From assembly GCA_035362935.1 (NCBI GenBank), contig DAOSEC010000008.1, forward strand, positions 13,460-77,459: DNA of 64,000 nucleotides. Reading direction: 5' to 3'. The stretch's first letter is position 1. Each line of letters opens with the position of its first letter. Below the pieces are notes generated by a model. That model was not told the origin of the DNA. It saw only the letters and a list, made by a program, of their open reading frames with translations, and made no database searches. This DNA comes from DAOSEC01 sp035362935. GTDB taxonomy: Bacteria > Bacillota_I > Bacilli_A > ML615J-28 > CAG-313. This document shows positions 34,555 through 44,317 of this stretch, piece after piece. A program made the position numbers and the translations under genes.

Positions 34555-36820
34555 ATCTTCTTAAGGCATCAATTGGTGGTTTTTTAGCAGCTTTAGAAGC
34601 TGGAATTAATCCACCTAGTATCGCAATCACAATACTACCAATAATTGCATTGATTACTGATGATACTTTTAAATATAAGAATGTTCCATCGTTGTATGGG
34701 AACGAACTTGAGATAACGTCTCCAAAATGCTTATAAATCAGTGTGTCACCAAATGCCATTAAGACAAGAGTGAATATTACACTCATGATTCCAGCAAGAA
34801 GGCCAATCATTGCAGTTTCAGAAACAAAGATATTTTTGATATCTGTTTTAGTTGCACCAAGGCTTCTTAACAATCCGATTTCTCGCTTTCGTTCCAAAAT
34901 CGAAATATAAAGTACCATGATTAACATGATAATTGCTGTTATTAAAGCAACTCCGACAATTAAACTAATACCAAACTGAATAATGTGTGTAATAATTTTA
35001 ATTAGTAGTTGCCACTCTCCATTCACATTTCCTTGTTCTCTAACTGCGATGCCAGCATTTTCAAGTTTTGTAATAATGGATGTTTTTTGATTAATTTTGT
35101 TTTGAAATAAATATGCTACATATGAATTTGAACTATAGTCAAAAGTTTTATTGTTAAAATAAACTACGCCTTCTTCTGTGAAATATAGTTCTGCATTTTG
35201 TGGAGAACTTATAACCCCTACAATCGTGTATGCTTTCATCGAAACAATTTTGTCTGCTTCATACCAACCATACCGATCTATGTTTGCTTTCACATGGTAT
35301 GTTTCGTTTTGATAAACCTCCAATGTACAAACAACAATTTCATAATTTTTTGTCATTAAAATCGGTGTGCCAAAGATTTCTAGTGCCCATTGCATATTTT
35401 GTTCTTTGGTTCCATACTTTACTTCATCGATGTTATCAATATCATAAACAATACTACAACTATTATAATGAATTGGATCATTACTTCTATAATCAAAGTC
35501 TGGTTTCAACTCATCTACAAAATATATTGGTTGATCTTTCACAATTTGCCACAACTGTTCAACTGGTAATGTATATTGCTTGGTTAGTTGTCTTGCCATA
35601 TTTGGACTTATCACAACCTCAGTATCTGATATTGGCATACGACCATCTTCAATGAGTTCCTTGCTTCGCCCTAGATAGTCAATATTACTCGGCACAACTT
35701 TATAATTATTGGCCATTGCAATATCCGTCATTGTAGACTGTTCTAGAGGTTTGCTTGAATAAATAAATGATGTTCGTTTGTATTGATAGATTTCATCGAT
35801 TTCAGGAATCAGTTGTTTTATCTTTTGATAGGATGAACTCATATCTTGTTGTGGAGTTGGATTGTAATAATTTGTGGATGTCTCCTCTACTTCTAAAAAT
35901 AGTTCTGGAGAACGCAAAATTTGATTTTGTTCAGCATCAATTTCTCTACGAATTCCACTTCCAACAGTATCAATTGCTAATAATCCGGTTAGTCCGATTG
36001 ATAACCCTAGGGCAATCAGTAGTGTTCTCCATTTTCGATTCATTATGTTTCGAAAAGCTAGTCGGAAACTATCCATAAATCCGAATTTTGTTTTTTCTAT
36101 TTTTGATTTTAATTCTACTTTTACTTTTTGATTTGAAGATGATTCCCCTTTGGAATCAGATGTAATCACACCATCATCTAATCGTATTACTCTATCCGCA
36201 TAACTGTTAGCAATTTTTTTGTTATGCGTTACGATGATTACAAGCTTATCTTTGCTTATCTCTTTGATTAGATTCATCACTTCATCACTTGTCTTTGAAT
36301 CAAGTGCACCAGTTGGTTCGTCTGCCATAATAATGTCAGGGTTATTGATTAAAGCTCGTGCAATCGCAACTCTTTGGCGTTGCCCACCTGATAGTTTTTT
36401 AGGTGTTTTGTGTAAATGATCTTTTAATCCAAATTGAACTAGTAAGTCCGTTGCTTTTTGCATACATTCGTGTTGCGTGATTCCTTGAAGTTTGGATGCA
36501 AGTGCGACGTTTTCCACAATATTTAAATTATCAAGTAGATTATATTGTTGAAATACAAATCCGATTTTATGATTGCGAAAATAATCCCACTCATCGTCTT
36601 TGAATTTTGTTGTGATTTTGCCATCTATAACCATATCACCGCTTGATGGTTCATCTAATCCACCAATGATATTTAGAAGTGTTGTTTTCCCGCATCCTGA
36701 TGGTCCAAGAATCGCAACAAACTCGCCACGATCTAGTTCTAAATTAATTCCTTTTAACGCATGAAATCCAATGTTGTTGGTACGATATATTTTGTGAATA
36801 TCTACAAGTTTAATTAACAT
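34553..36820 (-). CDS. MacB-like ABC protein (ATPase fused to FtsX-type permease), copy A
   Basis: A 755-residue protein whose N-terminal 225 residues are an ABC ATPase: Walker A LGPSGCGKTT (about 37-46), signature LSGGQRQRVAIARAL, Walker B IIMADEPTGALD, and the switch His in IIVTHNKK. A linker follows, then one membrane segment, a large extracellular domain (about 290-610) and three hydrophobic C-terminal segments with the ERKREIGLLRSLGATK motif of FtsX permeases. The fused form works as a dimer in efflux or in mechanical signalling across the membrane. It lies eight bases after the copy B gene. Confidence 0.9.
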   Translation of the reverse strand: MLIKLVDIHKIYRTNNIGFHALKGINLELDRGEFVAILGPSGCGKTTLLNIIGGLDEPSSGDMVIDGKITTKFKDDEWDYFRNHKIGFVFQQYNLLDNLNIVENVALASKLQGITQHECMQKATDLLVQFGLKDHLHKTPKKLSGGQRQRVAIARALINNPDIIMADEPTGALDSKTSDEVMNLIKEISKDKLVIIVTHNKKIANSYADRVIRLDDGVITSDSKGESSSNQKVKVELKSKIEKTKFGFMDSFRLAFRNIMNRKWRTLLIALGLSIGLTGLLAIDTVGSGIRREIDAEQNQILRSPELFLEVEETSTNYYNPTPQQDMSSSYQKIKQLIPEIDEIYQYKRTSFIYSSKPLEQSTMTDIAMANNYKVVPSNIDYLGRSKELIEDGRMPISDTEVVISPNMARQLTKQYTLPVEQLWQIVKDQPIYFVDELKPDFDYRSNDPIHYNSCSIVYDIDNIDEVKYGTKEQNMQWALEIFGTPILMTKNYEIVVCTLEVYQNETYHVKANIDRYGWYEADKIVSMKAYTIVGVISSPQNAELYFTEEGVVYFNNKTFDYSSNSYVAYLFQNKINQKTSIITKLENAGIAVREQGNVNGEWQLLIKIITHIIQFGISLIVGVALITAIIMLIMVLYISILERKREIGLLRSLGATKTDIKNIFVSETAMIGLLAGIMSVIFTLVLMAFGDTLIYKHFGDVISSSFPYNDGTFLYLKVSSVINAIIGSIVIAILGGLIPASKAAKKPPIDALRR

Positions 36821-36828
36821 ATCATCAC

Positions 36829-38820
36829 CTACTCATTTCTCAATGCATCAATCGCTTTTAAGTTTGATGCTTGAATTGCTGGAATTAATCCACATAGAAT
36901 ACTATATAGGGTTGCTACTACAAAAATGATAGCTACTACAACAACATTCACTTGAATGATTTGCATATTTGAACCAAGTCCTACCATATCAGATACCATA
37001 CCGCCTAATCCGTTAGAAAAAGAACGGTTGACAAATTGCCCGATGATAAACGATACTGCGAATGCAAATACTGTGCTAACAAATCCGATTAATCCAGATT
37101 CAAATATGAACAAACTTTGAATGTTGCTTTTTCTTGCTCCTAGGGCATTTAAAATACCAATTTCTTTCGTGCGCTCAATGACCGATATATACATGATTAG
37201 TCCAATTAAGATACCTGATACAATTAGTGATAGGCTTGAAATAATAGTTAATACCGTTTGTGCAATGGATAAAAATTGTTTGATTTCTCGAACAGTGTTT
37301 TCGAACATGTTATATATTACAATACCATGATCATCTAGCAGGGTTGTTTGAATTCTAGATTTTAATTCATCCGTATCGTTATCCAAATAAATTACAATAG
37401 TTCCACTAACTATTTGTTGATAATCATCTTGTATGTTAATGTGATTTAACACATCTTGTTCTGTTGATAAAACACTTACACTTTGCATATCCAAAACACC
37501 AACAACTTTATATGTAATGGTTTCGGATAATCCCCATGTGGGTTCGCCTGTAATTGGGTTGACAGAGGTTACGTTTCGAAGTGTAATTGATATGTTTGGA
37601 TTTTCACTAATGCGATTATAAAGCTCTCTCGTTGGGATGGTTCCAGTTGTTGCATAAAACTTATTTGCAAGCCCAGCTGAAACAATGATTTCGTTTGGTT
37701 GAGCTGGATATGCTCCAATTAAAAACGCATTTAAAGAAAAATTACTGCGTTTTGTTGGAATGGTTGTAATCGATGTTTCCACCTCTTCTCCAACGCTACG
37801 TTTTACAACAACATTTTGAACCACAAATTGATTTAGTGTTTCATCAATTCCATCAATTTGTTTTATTGTATTTCTTTTTTCTTCCGTCATTTCTTGCATA
37901 TTAACGACTTGATATTCATTCGGTGGAACAACTTGAGAAATTGATCCTATAATATTATTTTCCAAGCCAAACAACATAAAGGACAATAAGAAAAATGTAA
38001 TCATACCAATTGACATAGTTATGCTTGTAAATAGGGTTCTCATAGCCCTAGTTCTTAAATTGTTAGCGGCAAATTTTGCTGCCATGCTTAAGTTCATCTT
38101 TGGTCTTTTTTGATCTAAATGTCTTGAACCTTGCTTTTCAACTAGAACAACTTGATTTGAATCACTCACAATTTCTCCATCATGTAATCGAATGATTCGG
38201 TTCGCATACGTGTTTGCAATTTCCTCTTCATGAGTAACCATAATGACAATCTTGTCTTTTGCTAATGTTTTCAAGATTCGCATTATGATTTCGCTCGTTT
38301 CGGAATCAAGAGCACCCGTTGGTTCATCAGCCATTATAATTAACGGATCAGTGACTAAACTTCTTGCGATGGACACGCGTTGTTGTTGCCCACCACTAAT
38401 CTCACCAGGTCGTTTATAAAGATGTTTTTTCAGCCCAACAATTTCTAATTGTTCGATTGCTTTTTTGCGAGCTATTGATTTTTTCATTCCTTGAAGAAGA
38501 AGTGGTAACTCAACGTTCTCTACTAAGTTAAGATGATTGATCAAGTTAAATTCTTGAAAGACAAATCCAATGTAATAGTTACGATAAATAGCATAGTCTT
38601 TGCTGGTAAAATGTTTTGTTGAAGTTTCTTCGATAATAATCTCACCACTATCGATTTTGTCTAATCCACTAATGACATTAAGTAGTGTACTTTTCCCACT
38701 ACCCGATTCACCAAGAACTGCTACAAATTCTCCTGGTTTGATTGTCATGTTTATGTTTTTTAGTGCGTGAAAATCAACTGGTCCATAATATGTTTTATTT
38801 ACGTTTTTTAGTGTCAGCAT
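36829..38820 (-). CDS. MacB-like ABC protein (ATPase fused to FtsX-type permease), copy B
   Basis: A 663-residue paralogue of copy A, with the same order: Walker A LGESGSGKST, signature ISGGQQQRVSIARSL, Walker B IIMADEPTGALD, then an extracellular domain (about 280-520) and three hydrophobic segments with ERTKEIGILNALGARKS. It has a smaller extracellular domain than copy A. Two different MacB-like proteins next to each other suggest a heterodimeric exporter or sensor. The substrate is unknown; no two-component system lies beside it in this window, unlike the Bce type. Confidence 0.9.
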   Translation of the reverse strand: MLTLKNVNKTYYGPVDFHALKNINMTIKPGEFVAVLGESGSGKSTLLNVISGLDKIDSGEIIIEETSTKHFTSKDYAIYRNYYIGFVFQEFNLINHLNLVENVELPLLLQGMKKSIARKKAIEQLEIVGLKKHLYKRPGEISGGQQQRVSIARSLVTDPLIIMADEPTGALDSETSEIIMRILKTLAKDKIVIMVTHEEEIANTYANRIIRLHDGEIVSDSNQVVLVEKQGSRHLDQKRPKMNLSMAAKFAANNLRTRAMRTLFTSITMSIGMITFFLLSFMLFGLENNIIGSISQVVPPNEYQVVNMQEMTEEKRNTIKQIDGIDETLNQFVVQNVVVKRSVGEEVETSITTIPTKRSNFSLNAFLIGAYPAQPNEIIVSAGLANKFYATTGTIPTRELYNRISENPNISITLRNVTSVNPITGEPTWGLSETITYKVVGVLDMQSVSVLSTEQDVLNHINIQDDYQQIVSGTIVIYLDNDTDELKSRIQTTLLDDHGIVIYNMFENTVREIKQFLSIAQTVLTIISSLSLIVSGILIGLIMYISVIERTKEIGILNALGARKSNIQSLFIFESGLIGFVSTVFAFAVSFIIGQFVNRSFSNGLGGMVSDMVGLGSNMQIIQVNVVVVAIIFVVATLYSILCGLIPAIQASNLKAIDALRNE

Positions 38821-38874
38821 AGAAGCCTCCTTAGTTTCTTAGATTATACACGTTATGCTTCCTTTTTACAACCT

Positions 38875-38909
38875 TAAATAAAAATGAGGGGTGTTATTTC
38901 ACCCCTCAC
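38875..38909 (-). terminator. Terminator of the SPFH-NfeD operon
   Basis: A 9-bp GC-rich stem (TGAGGGGTG with CACCCCTCA, six-base loop) followed on the minus strand by TTTTTATTTAAGG. It lies just after the SPFH gene stop at 38919. Confidence 0.88.
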
Positions 38910-38918
38910 AATTCGTTA

Positions 38919-39854
38919 TTATTTTTTTGTCACTTCTGTTGGATCTGCTATCATTTCTTTCGCGGAAACGATTAATCCAGCAAGAGATTGAATTTCAGAT
39001 GGGATAATAATTTTTGTTGCTTGTCCTTTAGAAACTTCTGCTAAAGCATCTAGTGCTTTGATTTGAAGAGCTGCTTTACTTGGTACTGATTTATTAATCA
39101 TTTGAATACCATCAGCAGTTGCTTGTTGAACTTTTAGAATTGCTTCAGCTTCCCCTTCGGCAACCAATACTTGTACAGCTTTCTTCGCTTCTGCCTCTAA
39201 AATTTGAGCTGCTTTAAACCCTTCAGCTTTTAAAATTTGAGATTGTTTTTCCCCTTCAGCAATTAAGATCGCTTGACGTTTTTCACGTTCTGCACGCATT
39301 TGTTTTTCCATTGCGTCGCGAATATCTTTTGGCGGAATAATGTTTTTAACTTCAACACGAATAACTCTTAATCCCCATGGATCTGTTGCTTCATCTAGAA
39401 TGATTCGCATTTTTCCATTGATAAGTTCGCGGCTTGTTAATGCTTGGTCCAAATCAATTTCCCCTATAATGTTACGTAATGTGGTTGCAGTTAAGTTTTC
39501 CAAAGCTCTGTTTGGATTTTCAACACCATATAAATATAATTTTGGATCACTGATTTGATAATAAACAACGGTGTCAATTTGCATTGTTACGTTATCTTTT
39601 GTGATAACTGGTTGTGGGTCAAAGTCATGTACTTGTTCCTTTAAAGATACTCGTTTGACTTCTCTGTCAATAAATGGAATTAACCAATGAATTCCTGTAC
39701 CCCATGTTTGGTGGTATCTACCCAATCGTTCAATAATGTACGCTTGAGCTTGTCTAACAATACGAATACTTGATAGAGCGATGATTACTGCTAATATTAA
39801 TAGAATAATAAATATTACAGCAATAATTTCTCCTGCAGCTAAAAATAAATTCAT
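38919..39854 (-). CDS. SPFH/Band 7 domain protein (stomatin/slipin-like)
   Basis: A 311-residue membrane-scaffold protein. An N-terminal hydrophobic segment (VIFIILLILAVIIALSSI) is followed by the Band 7 domain: VRQAQAYIIERLGRYHQTW, VSLKEQVHDFDPQPVITKDNV, and a DAMEKQMRAEREKRQAILIAEG coiled-coil with A/E-rich helices (ILKAEGFKAAQILEAEAKKA). It would form large rings at the membrane surface. It is next to an NfeD-type gene, its usual partner. Confidence 0.94.
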   Translation of the reverse strand: MNLFLAAGEIIAVIFIILLILAVIIALSSIRIVRQAQAYIIERLGRYHQTWGTGIHWLIPFIDREVKRVSLKEQVHDFDPQPVITKDNVTMQIDTVVYYQISDPKLYLYGVENPNRALENLTATTLRNIIGEIDLDQALTSRELINGKMRIILDEATDPWGLRVIRVEVKNIIPPKDIRDAMEKQMRAEREKRQAILIAEGEKQSQILKAEGFKAAQILEAEAKKAVQVLVAEGEAEAILKVQQATADGIQMINKSVPSKAALQIKALDALAEVSKGQATKIIIPSEIQSLAGLIVSAKEMIADPTEVTKK

Positions 39855-39876
39855 AAATTTCTCTCCTCCTATTTAT

Positions 39877-40350
39877 TTATTCTTTTTTTAACCAAATTTT
39901 TTCGTCTTGATCCACTTTTGAAACCAATAACTTGATTCCAACAATGTCTTGAACCACGACTTTTGTTCCAACAGGAATGATTTCTTCTGATGAAGAAAAT
40001 GCAATCCATTTTGAATTGTCAACCAAAACTTCACCTCTTCCACCTACAGGAACATCAACGGTAATAGTACCTATCATTCCTACGAAGCGGTCGGCATTAG
40101 TTTTAATAACTGTTTTATCCATAAAGCGTTTGGTCATTGGGCGAGTTAATACAATTAATACCAATGATACCGCAATAAAGATTCCTATCTGCATAACTAC
40201 ATTCTGATCTAGTGCTGCTGCAATCAAAGCTCCGATTGCACCGACAGAAAACCATATAGTTACCATATCTGCTGTTTCAAATTCAATTACAATTGTTGCA
40301 ATTAATACAAGTGACCATATTACGATCATTAATATTTGCATTGTTGACAT
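39877..40350 (-). CDS. NfeD family protein (short form)
   Basis: A 157-residue protein with three to four N-terminal hydrophobic segments (LMIVIWSLVLIATIVIEFET and FSVGAIGALIAAALDQ and later) and a C-terminal OB-fold (GTITVDVPVGGRGEVLVDNSKWIAFS, about 92-155). Short NfeD proteins without the protease domain pair with SPFH proteins. It shares one base with the stop of the 126-residue gene (TAATG) and lies 22 bases before the SPFH gene. Confidence 0.9.
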   Translation of the reverse strand: MSTMQILMIVIWSLVLIATIVIEFETADMVTIWFSVGAIGALIAAALDQNVVMQIGIFIAVSLVLIVLTRPMTKRFMDKTVIKTNADRFVGMIGTITVDVPVGGRGEVLVDNSKWIAFSSSEEIIPVGTKVVVQDIVGIKLLVSKVDQDEKIWLKKE

Positions 40351-40730
40351 TATGCATCGTCTCCCTTCAAATCGACTATAAGCATCTTTTCAGCTGGATG
40401 CCATGTTGCTTTAAACTTATAGTTTGGTTCCTTTGTAAAATCAAACTTCGTAAATTGCGAAATTTCATTTACAACCTTCTTCCCATTTATTCTACCATAA
40501 CTTGGTTTAATTGCAACATCATGTATACTATTTTTATCAATATCACCACGAAGTGCTTCTTCTTTGTTAATGTTCTTGATGATAAGTCGTTTGTTTGACC
40601 TATCTAATCCCACTAAAACAGCATAAGCATCTACGAAATATGTCGAAGCGACTTTGTTCAATGTGATGTTTGTGTCATAGAAGGTAACCATACCACCTTC
40701 ATCTTTTCGATAAATCCAATCTATTTTCAT
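40350..40730 (-). CDS. Hypothetical protein linked to NfeD and SPFH
   Basis: A 126-residue soluble protein with no hydrophobic segment and no motif that I recognise. Notable is a beta-rich pattern (YFVDAYAVLVGLDRSNKRLIIKNI, KFKATWHPAEKMLIVDL) and a central GRINGKKVV turn. It is translationally coupled to NfeD (TAATG) as the first gene of a three-gene operon, so it may be a third component of an SPFH membrane complex. No function is known to me. Confidence 0.65.
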   Translation of the reverse strand: MKIDWIYRKDEGGMVTFYDTNITLNKVASTYFVDAYAVLVGLDRSNKRLIIKNINKEEALRGDIDKNSIHDVAIKPSYGRINGKKVVNEISQFTKFDFTKEPNYKFKATWHPAEKMLIVDLKGDDA

Positions 40731-40887
40731 TTTCCATTACCCCTTTCGATTCTATTATATCACTAATTTTTGAATATGCAAGAGTTTTGTAAAATATTTT
40801 TGAATTATTTTGAATTTTTGTATTGATTAAATTTTTGCTGCTTCTTCTCAATTCTACTTTGTTTTCTTTCTACAAAATAAAAAATAG

Positions 40888-40916
40888 TTGAAATAAATAC
40901 TTGGAGGTGTTATAAT
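40888..40916 (+). promoter_or_regulatory. Promoter of the 40945 gene
   Basis: TTGAAA (40888-40893), 17-base spacer, TATAAT (40911-40916). The ATG follows 28 bases later with a GGAGG. Confidence 0.75.
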
Positions 40917-40944
40917 ACCTTAGAAAACTTTGGAGGTCATCATT

Positions 40945-41751
40945 ATGAAAATAGCAAAAATAATAGGTTTAATCATTTTAATCCTAATACCACTAACCAT
41001 TACAACGTTCGTAGGGTTCTACTCGTATGATCGTTATCGCAATACTTGGTTACCAAATTATATCGACCAAGCAACGACTACTGAAGATAAAATAGAACGT
41101 GTTGTTCGCTTTGATTCCATTGCGTATACACTTGATCCTGTGTTTGAATACACCGATCCAAATCATATGTTTAAACTTGTAGTCTATGGCCGTTTGTTAC
41201 AAAGCCAAGCAGTCACTCGTTATGTTGATTACGTAATATATATGTATGCAATTGATTATGCTCAACTCCCAGAAACCCCAAAACCTAAGATTAAATTAGA
41301 ATATGGAGATGATGAGGTATCTATATTAACATTTGGGTATGAGGCGCGTTTCGAAGACAAAGAAGCAATCCCCGCAGTTAATGCTCCTGCGAATGCACAA
41401 TATATGTCATATAAGATTACTTTCGCAGCTAGTGTTGATATGGGTGGACAAGTTGATTTCACTATCTTTACTGGTGATACGGTAACAGAGAACCTAAACG
41501 AATTTGCTCAAGGAACAATAACTGGAATTATTCATCATCCTGTAACCTTTGAAAATAGTGCACTTGTCGTTGAAGGATACAGCCAAGATATCATAGTTGG
41601 TGGTTATACACAATATGTCATTTCAAAATACATTTGGTGGCAAGCATTGATCAGTATTGTGTTGAGTGGAGCATTAAGTTATTTATTTTATTTAGTTTGG
41701 AATGTCGATACCGTTACTCCAACAACAAAAAAATATACAACGAAACGATAA
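40945..41751 (+). CDS. Membrane-anchored extracellular protein, unknown function
   Basis: About 268 residues, with one N-terminal hydrophobic segment (IIGLIILILIPLTITTFVGFYSY), a long hydrophilic beta-rich part of about 200 residues, and a C-terminal hydrophobic segment (ALISIVLSGALSYLFYLVW) before a basic tail ending in TTKKYTTKR. So both ends are in the membrane with the middle outside. I do not recognise a family. The start is the ATG at 40945, seven bases after GGAGG. A terminator follows at once, so it is a single-gene unit. Confidence 0.65.
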   Translation: MKIAKIIGLIILILIPLTITTFVGFYSYDRYRNTWLPNYIDQATTTEDKIERVVRFDSIAYTLDPVFEYTDPNHMFKLVVYGRLLQSQAVTRYVDYVIYMYAIDYAQLPETPKPKIKLEYGDDEVSILTFGYEARFEDKEAIPAVNAPANAQYMSYKITFAASVDMGGQVDFTIFTGDTVTENLNEFAQGTITGIIHHPVTFENSALVVEGYSQDIIVGGYTQYVISKYIWWQALISIVLSGALSYLFYLVWNVDTVTPTTKKYTTKR

Positions 41752-41759
41752 AGTAAGAG

Positions 41760-41795
41760 GGAATCGCATACAATGTATCCGATTCCTTTGTTTTT
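41760..41795 (+). terminator. Terminator of the 40945 gene
   Basis: The stem GGAATCG-c-ATAC with GTAT-c-CGATTCC (one mismatched pair) is followed by TTTGTTTTTG. Confidence 0.75.
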
Positions 41796-41807
41796 GAAAG
41801 GATATAT

Positions 41808-42641
41808 ATGAATATACAAGATATAGAACGTTCTATTATTAAAAAATACCGTCGCGAACTGTGGAGTCCATTTGTAAAAGCGATCAAAGAATACGAATTA
41901 ATCAACGAAGGCGATCACATAGCAGTTTGTGTGTCTGGTGGGAAGGATAGTTTGCTTTTAGCAAAACTTGTACAAGAACTCCATAGACACTCGGATGTCA
42001 AATTTGATGTTTCTTTTATTTCGATGAATCCAGGTTTTAGTGATTATAATCTAACCGAATTAACGAAAAACTGTGAGTTGATGGGAATTCCTATTCAAGT
42101 GTTTAACTCGAACGTGTTTGAAGTTGCTGAAAAATTAGGCAAAGATTATCCCTGTTATCTATGTGCTAGAATGAGAAGAGGATTTTTATACAACGCAGCA
42201 CAGCAATTAGGATGTAACAAAATTGCTCTTGGACACCATATGGATGATGTAATTGAAACAACGCTTCTAAATGTGTTTTATGCATCAAACTATAAAACAA
42301 TGCTACCAAAACTCAAATCAACCAATTTCAAAGGAATGGAACTCATACGCCCAATGGTATATATCAAAGAAGAGCATATATTCCGTTTTATTGAGAATGC
42401 TGAAATTGTTCCAATGAACTGTGGGTGTACCATTGCTTGTAAAGTTACACCTTCCAAACGTAGAGAAATTAAAAACTTAATTACAAACCTTAGGAGTGTG
42501 TTTCCTGATGTTGATAAATCAATTTTCAATTCTGCGAAAAACGTTAACTTAAATTGTGTACTTGGTTGGAAACACAAAGACACAAAATATAATTATTTAG
42601 ATTTTTACAAAGAGATCGAATTAGATGAAGAAAACGAGTAA
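41808..42641 (+). CDS. tRNA 2-thiocytidine biosynthesis protein (TtcA-like)
   Basis: A 277-residue PP-loop ATPase. The SGGKDS motif at about 44-49 binds ATP, PCYLCARMRRG carries the CxxC pair, the GHHMDDVIETTLL segment follows, and a further Cys pair occurs in MNCGCTIACK. These match the TtcA/TtuA family that makes 2-thiocytidine at tRNA position 32 with an Fe-S cluster. It starts with ATG after GAAAGGATATAT, and a terminator follows it. A related tRNA-thiolation role cannot be ruled out. Confidence 0.88.
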   Translation: MNIQDIERSIIKKYRRELWSPFVKAIKEYELINEGDHIAVCVSGGKDSLLLAKLVQELHRHSDVKFDVSFISMNPGFSDYNLTELTKNCELMGIPIQVFNSNVFEVAEKLGKDYPCYLCARMRRGFLYNAAQQLGCNKIALGHHMDDVIETTLLNVFYASNYKTMLPKLKSTNFKGMELIRPMVYIKEEHIFRFIENAEIVPMNCGCTIACKVTPSKRREIKNLITNLRSVFPDVDKSIFNSAKNVNLNCVLGWKHKDTKYNYLDFYKEIELDEENE

Positions 42642-42663
42642 CATTTTTGTTACCCGTTTTTTT
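42633..42663 (+). terminator. Terminator of the ttcA-like gene
   Basis: The stem AACG-a-GTAACA with TGTTAC-c-CGTT is followed by TTTTTTTG on the plus strand. The other strand also has an A-rich lead, so it may serve asnS too. Confidence 0.75.
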
Positions 42664-42664
42664 G

Positions 42665-44047
42665 TTAAAATTCACAATTTTTTGGAGTTCTTGCATAAGG
42701 GATGACATCGCGAATGTTTTCAACTCCGGTGACATACATAATGAGGCGTTCAAATCCTAAACCAAACCCTGCATGTTTACATCCACCATATCTTCTTAGA
42801 TCTAAATACCAATACATATCTTCTGGTGAGATGTGGAATTCTTTCATACGGTCAATCAACACATCAAGACGTTCTTCTCTTTGGGATCCACCGACCAACT
42901 CTCCTGCTCCAGGAACAAGTAAGTCCATCGCTGCTACTGTTTTTTGGTCGTCGTTTAATCTCATATAAAATGCCTTGATTTCTTTTGGCCAATTGATCAC
43001 AAACACAGGGGATTTAAAATGAACGTCCGTTAAATACTTTTCGTGCTCTGTTGCTAAGTCCTCACCCATTTTCGGTTCATTCTCAAACTTCACTTTTGAT
43101 TGTTGTAAGATTTTAATCGCATCAGCATATTCACATTTTGTAACCTTTGATTGAATCAAGTCTTCTAATTGTTTGAGTTTTCCAGGACTTACAAACTTAT
43201 CAAAAAACTCCATCTCTTCTTTGGCGTTATTTAATATATATGTAACGACATATTTGACCATGTCTTCGGCAAGTTGCATGTCATCGTTTAAATCCGCAAA
43301 ACTTATTTCTGGTTCGATCATCCAAAACTCAGACGCATGTCTTGTTGTGTTTGAGTTTTCTGCACGAAATGTTGGGCCAAACGTATACACATTTTTAAAT
43401 GCTAGCGCAAATGTTTCTGCTTCTAGTTGACCAGATACCGTGAGGTTTGTCATTTTTCCAAAGAAATCTTTTGAATAATCCACTTCACCACTTTTCGCAA
43501 TTCGCTCTAAATCAAGTGTGGTAACTTGGAACATTTGTCCTGCCCCTTCAGCATCGCTTGCTGTAATGATTGGTGCGTGAACATATATGAACTCTCTTTT
43601 ATTAAAAAATTCATGAATCGCAAATGCCAATAAACTACGAACACGGAACACTGCACTAAATAAATTTGTTCTTGGTCTTAAATGAGCCTTTTCTCTTAAA
43701 AACTCTCGCGAATGTTTTTTTGGTTGAATCGGATAATCTTCCGGACTATCTCCTTCTAAAACGATTTTTGTTGCGTGAAGTTCTACTGGTTGTTTCATGT
43801 GTGGAGTTGCTTTGACAACTCCTTGCACTGTGATGCTTGCACCTACTCTAAACTTTCTAATTTCTTCAAAGTTTTCTACCTTTGTATCGTAGACAATCTG
43901 AAGATTTTCAAAGAATGATCCATCGTTTAAATTGATGAAACCGAATTCTTTTTGATCGCGATTGGTTCGAATCCACCCTTGTACTGTGACATGTTGCCCA
44001 TCAAGACCACTTGGTGTTCTGAATAATTGTTTTACATTTACTAACAT
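42665..44047 (-). CDS. asnS: Asparaginyl-tRNA synthetase
   Basis: A class IIb synthetase of 460 residues that charges tRNA-Asn. It has an N-terminal OB-fold anticodon-binding part (GQHVTVQGWIRTNRDQKEFGFINLNDG), motif 2 (FRAENSNTTRHASEFWMIEPE, about 225-245) and motif 3 at the C-terminus (GFGLGFERLIMYVTG). The Thr-Arg-His of motif 2 fits AsnRS more than AspRS. A T-box leader with an AAC specifier codon (44066-44311) lies upstream, which confirms the assignment. The ATG at 44047 follows GGAGGAGAAGCAT. Confidence 0.97.
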   Translation of the reverse strand: MLVNVKQLFRTPSGLDGQHVTVQGWIRTNRDQKEFGFINLNDGSFFENLQIVYDTKVENFEEIRKFRVGASITVQGVVKATPHMKQPVELHATKIVLEGDSPEDYPIQPKKHSREFLREKAHLRPRTNLFSAVFRVRSLLAFAIHEFFNKREFIYVHAPIITASDAEGAGQMFQVTTLDLERIAKSGEVDYSKDFFGKMTNLTVSGQLEAETFALAFKNVYTFGPTFRAENSNTTRHASEFWMIEPEISFADLNDDMQLAEDMVKYVVTYILNNAKEEMEFFDKFVSPGKLKQLEDLIQSKVTKCEYADAIKILQQSKVKFENEPKMGEDLATEHEKYLTDVHFKSPVFVINWPKEIKAFYMRLNDDQKTVAAMDLLVPGAGELVGGSQREERLDVLIDRMKEFHISPEDMYWYLDLRRYGGCKHAGFGLGFERLIMYVTGVENIRDVIPYARTPKNCEF

Positions 44048-44065
44048 ATGCTTCTCCTCCTAAAG

Positions 44066-44311
44066 AAAAAGTCCTTAGAGTTCACTCTAAGGACGAAAAT
44101 TCGCGGTACCACCTTAGTTCACAAATGTCTTTGTGCACTTTCATCTTTGTTAACGCTAAAGTAGCGGTTAGTTCTACTAATTCATTTGGAAATGAAGGTT
44201 CTTCTAACGACTCCAGACTGTTCTTCAATAAACCATATATCCCAAGTTCTCACTATCCTTAGGTCACTTTACCATAGCGGATTTATTTACTCATGTCCTT
44301 CAAAGTCTTTG
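44066..44311 (-). promoter_or_regulatory. T-box leader of asnS (Asn-specific)
   Basis: The T-box core AAGGTGGTACCGCG lies at 44102-44115 (minus strand), followed by the terminator stem GTCCTTAGAG with CTCTAAGGAC (44071-44080 and 44085-44094) and TTTTTCTTT. The codon AAC (44220-44222) lies in the specifier-loop position, GAAG-AAC-AGTC, with AATAAA and TTTATT forming the stem above. AAC codes for Asn. Uncharged tRNA-Asn should turn the gene on. Confidence 0.95.
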
Positions 44312-44317
44312 GTAAGA

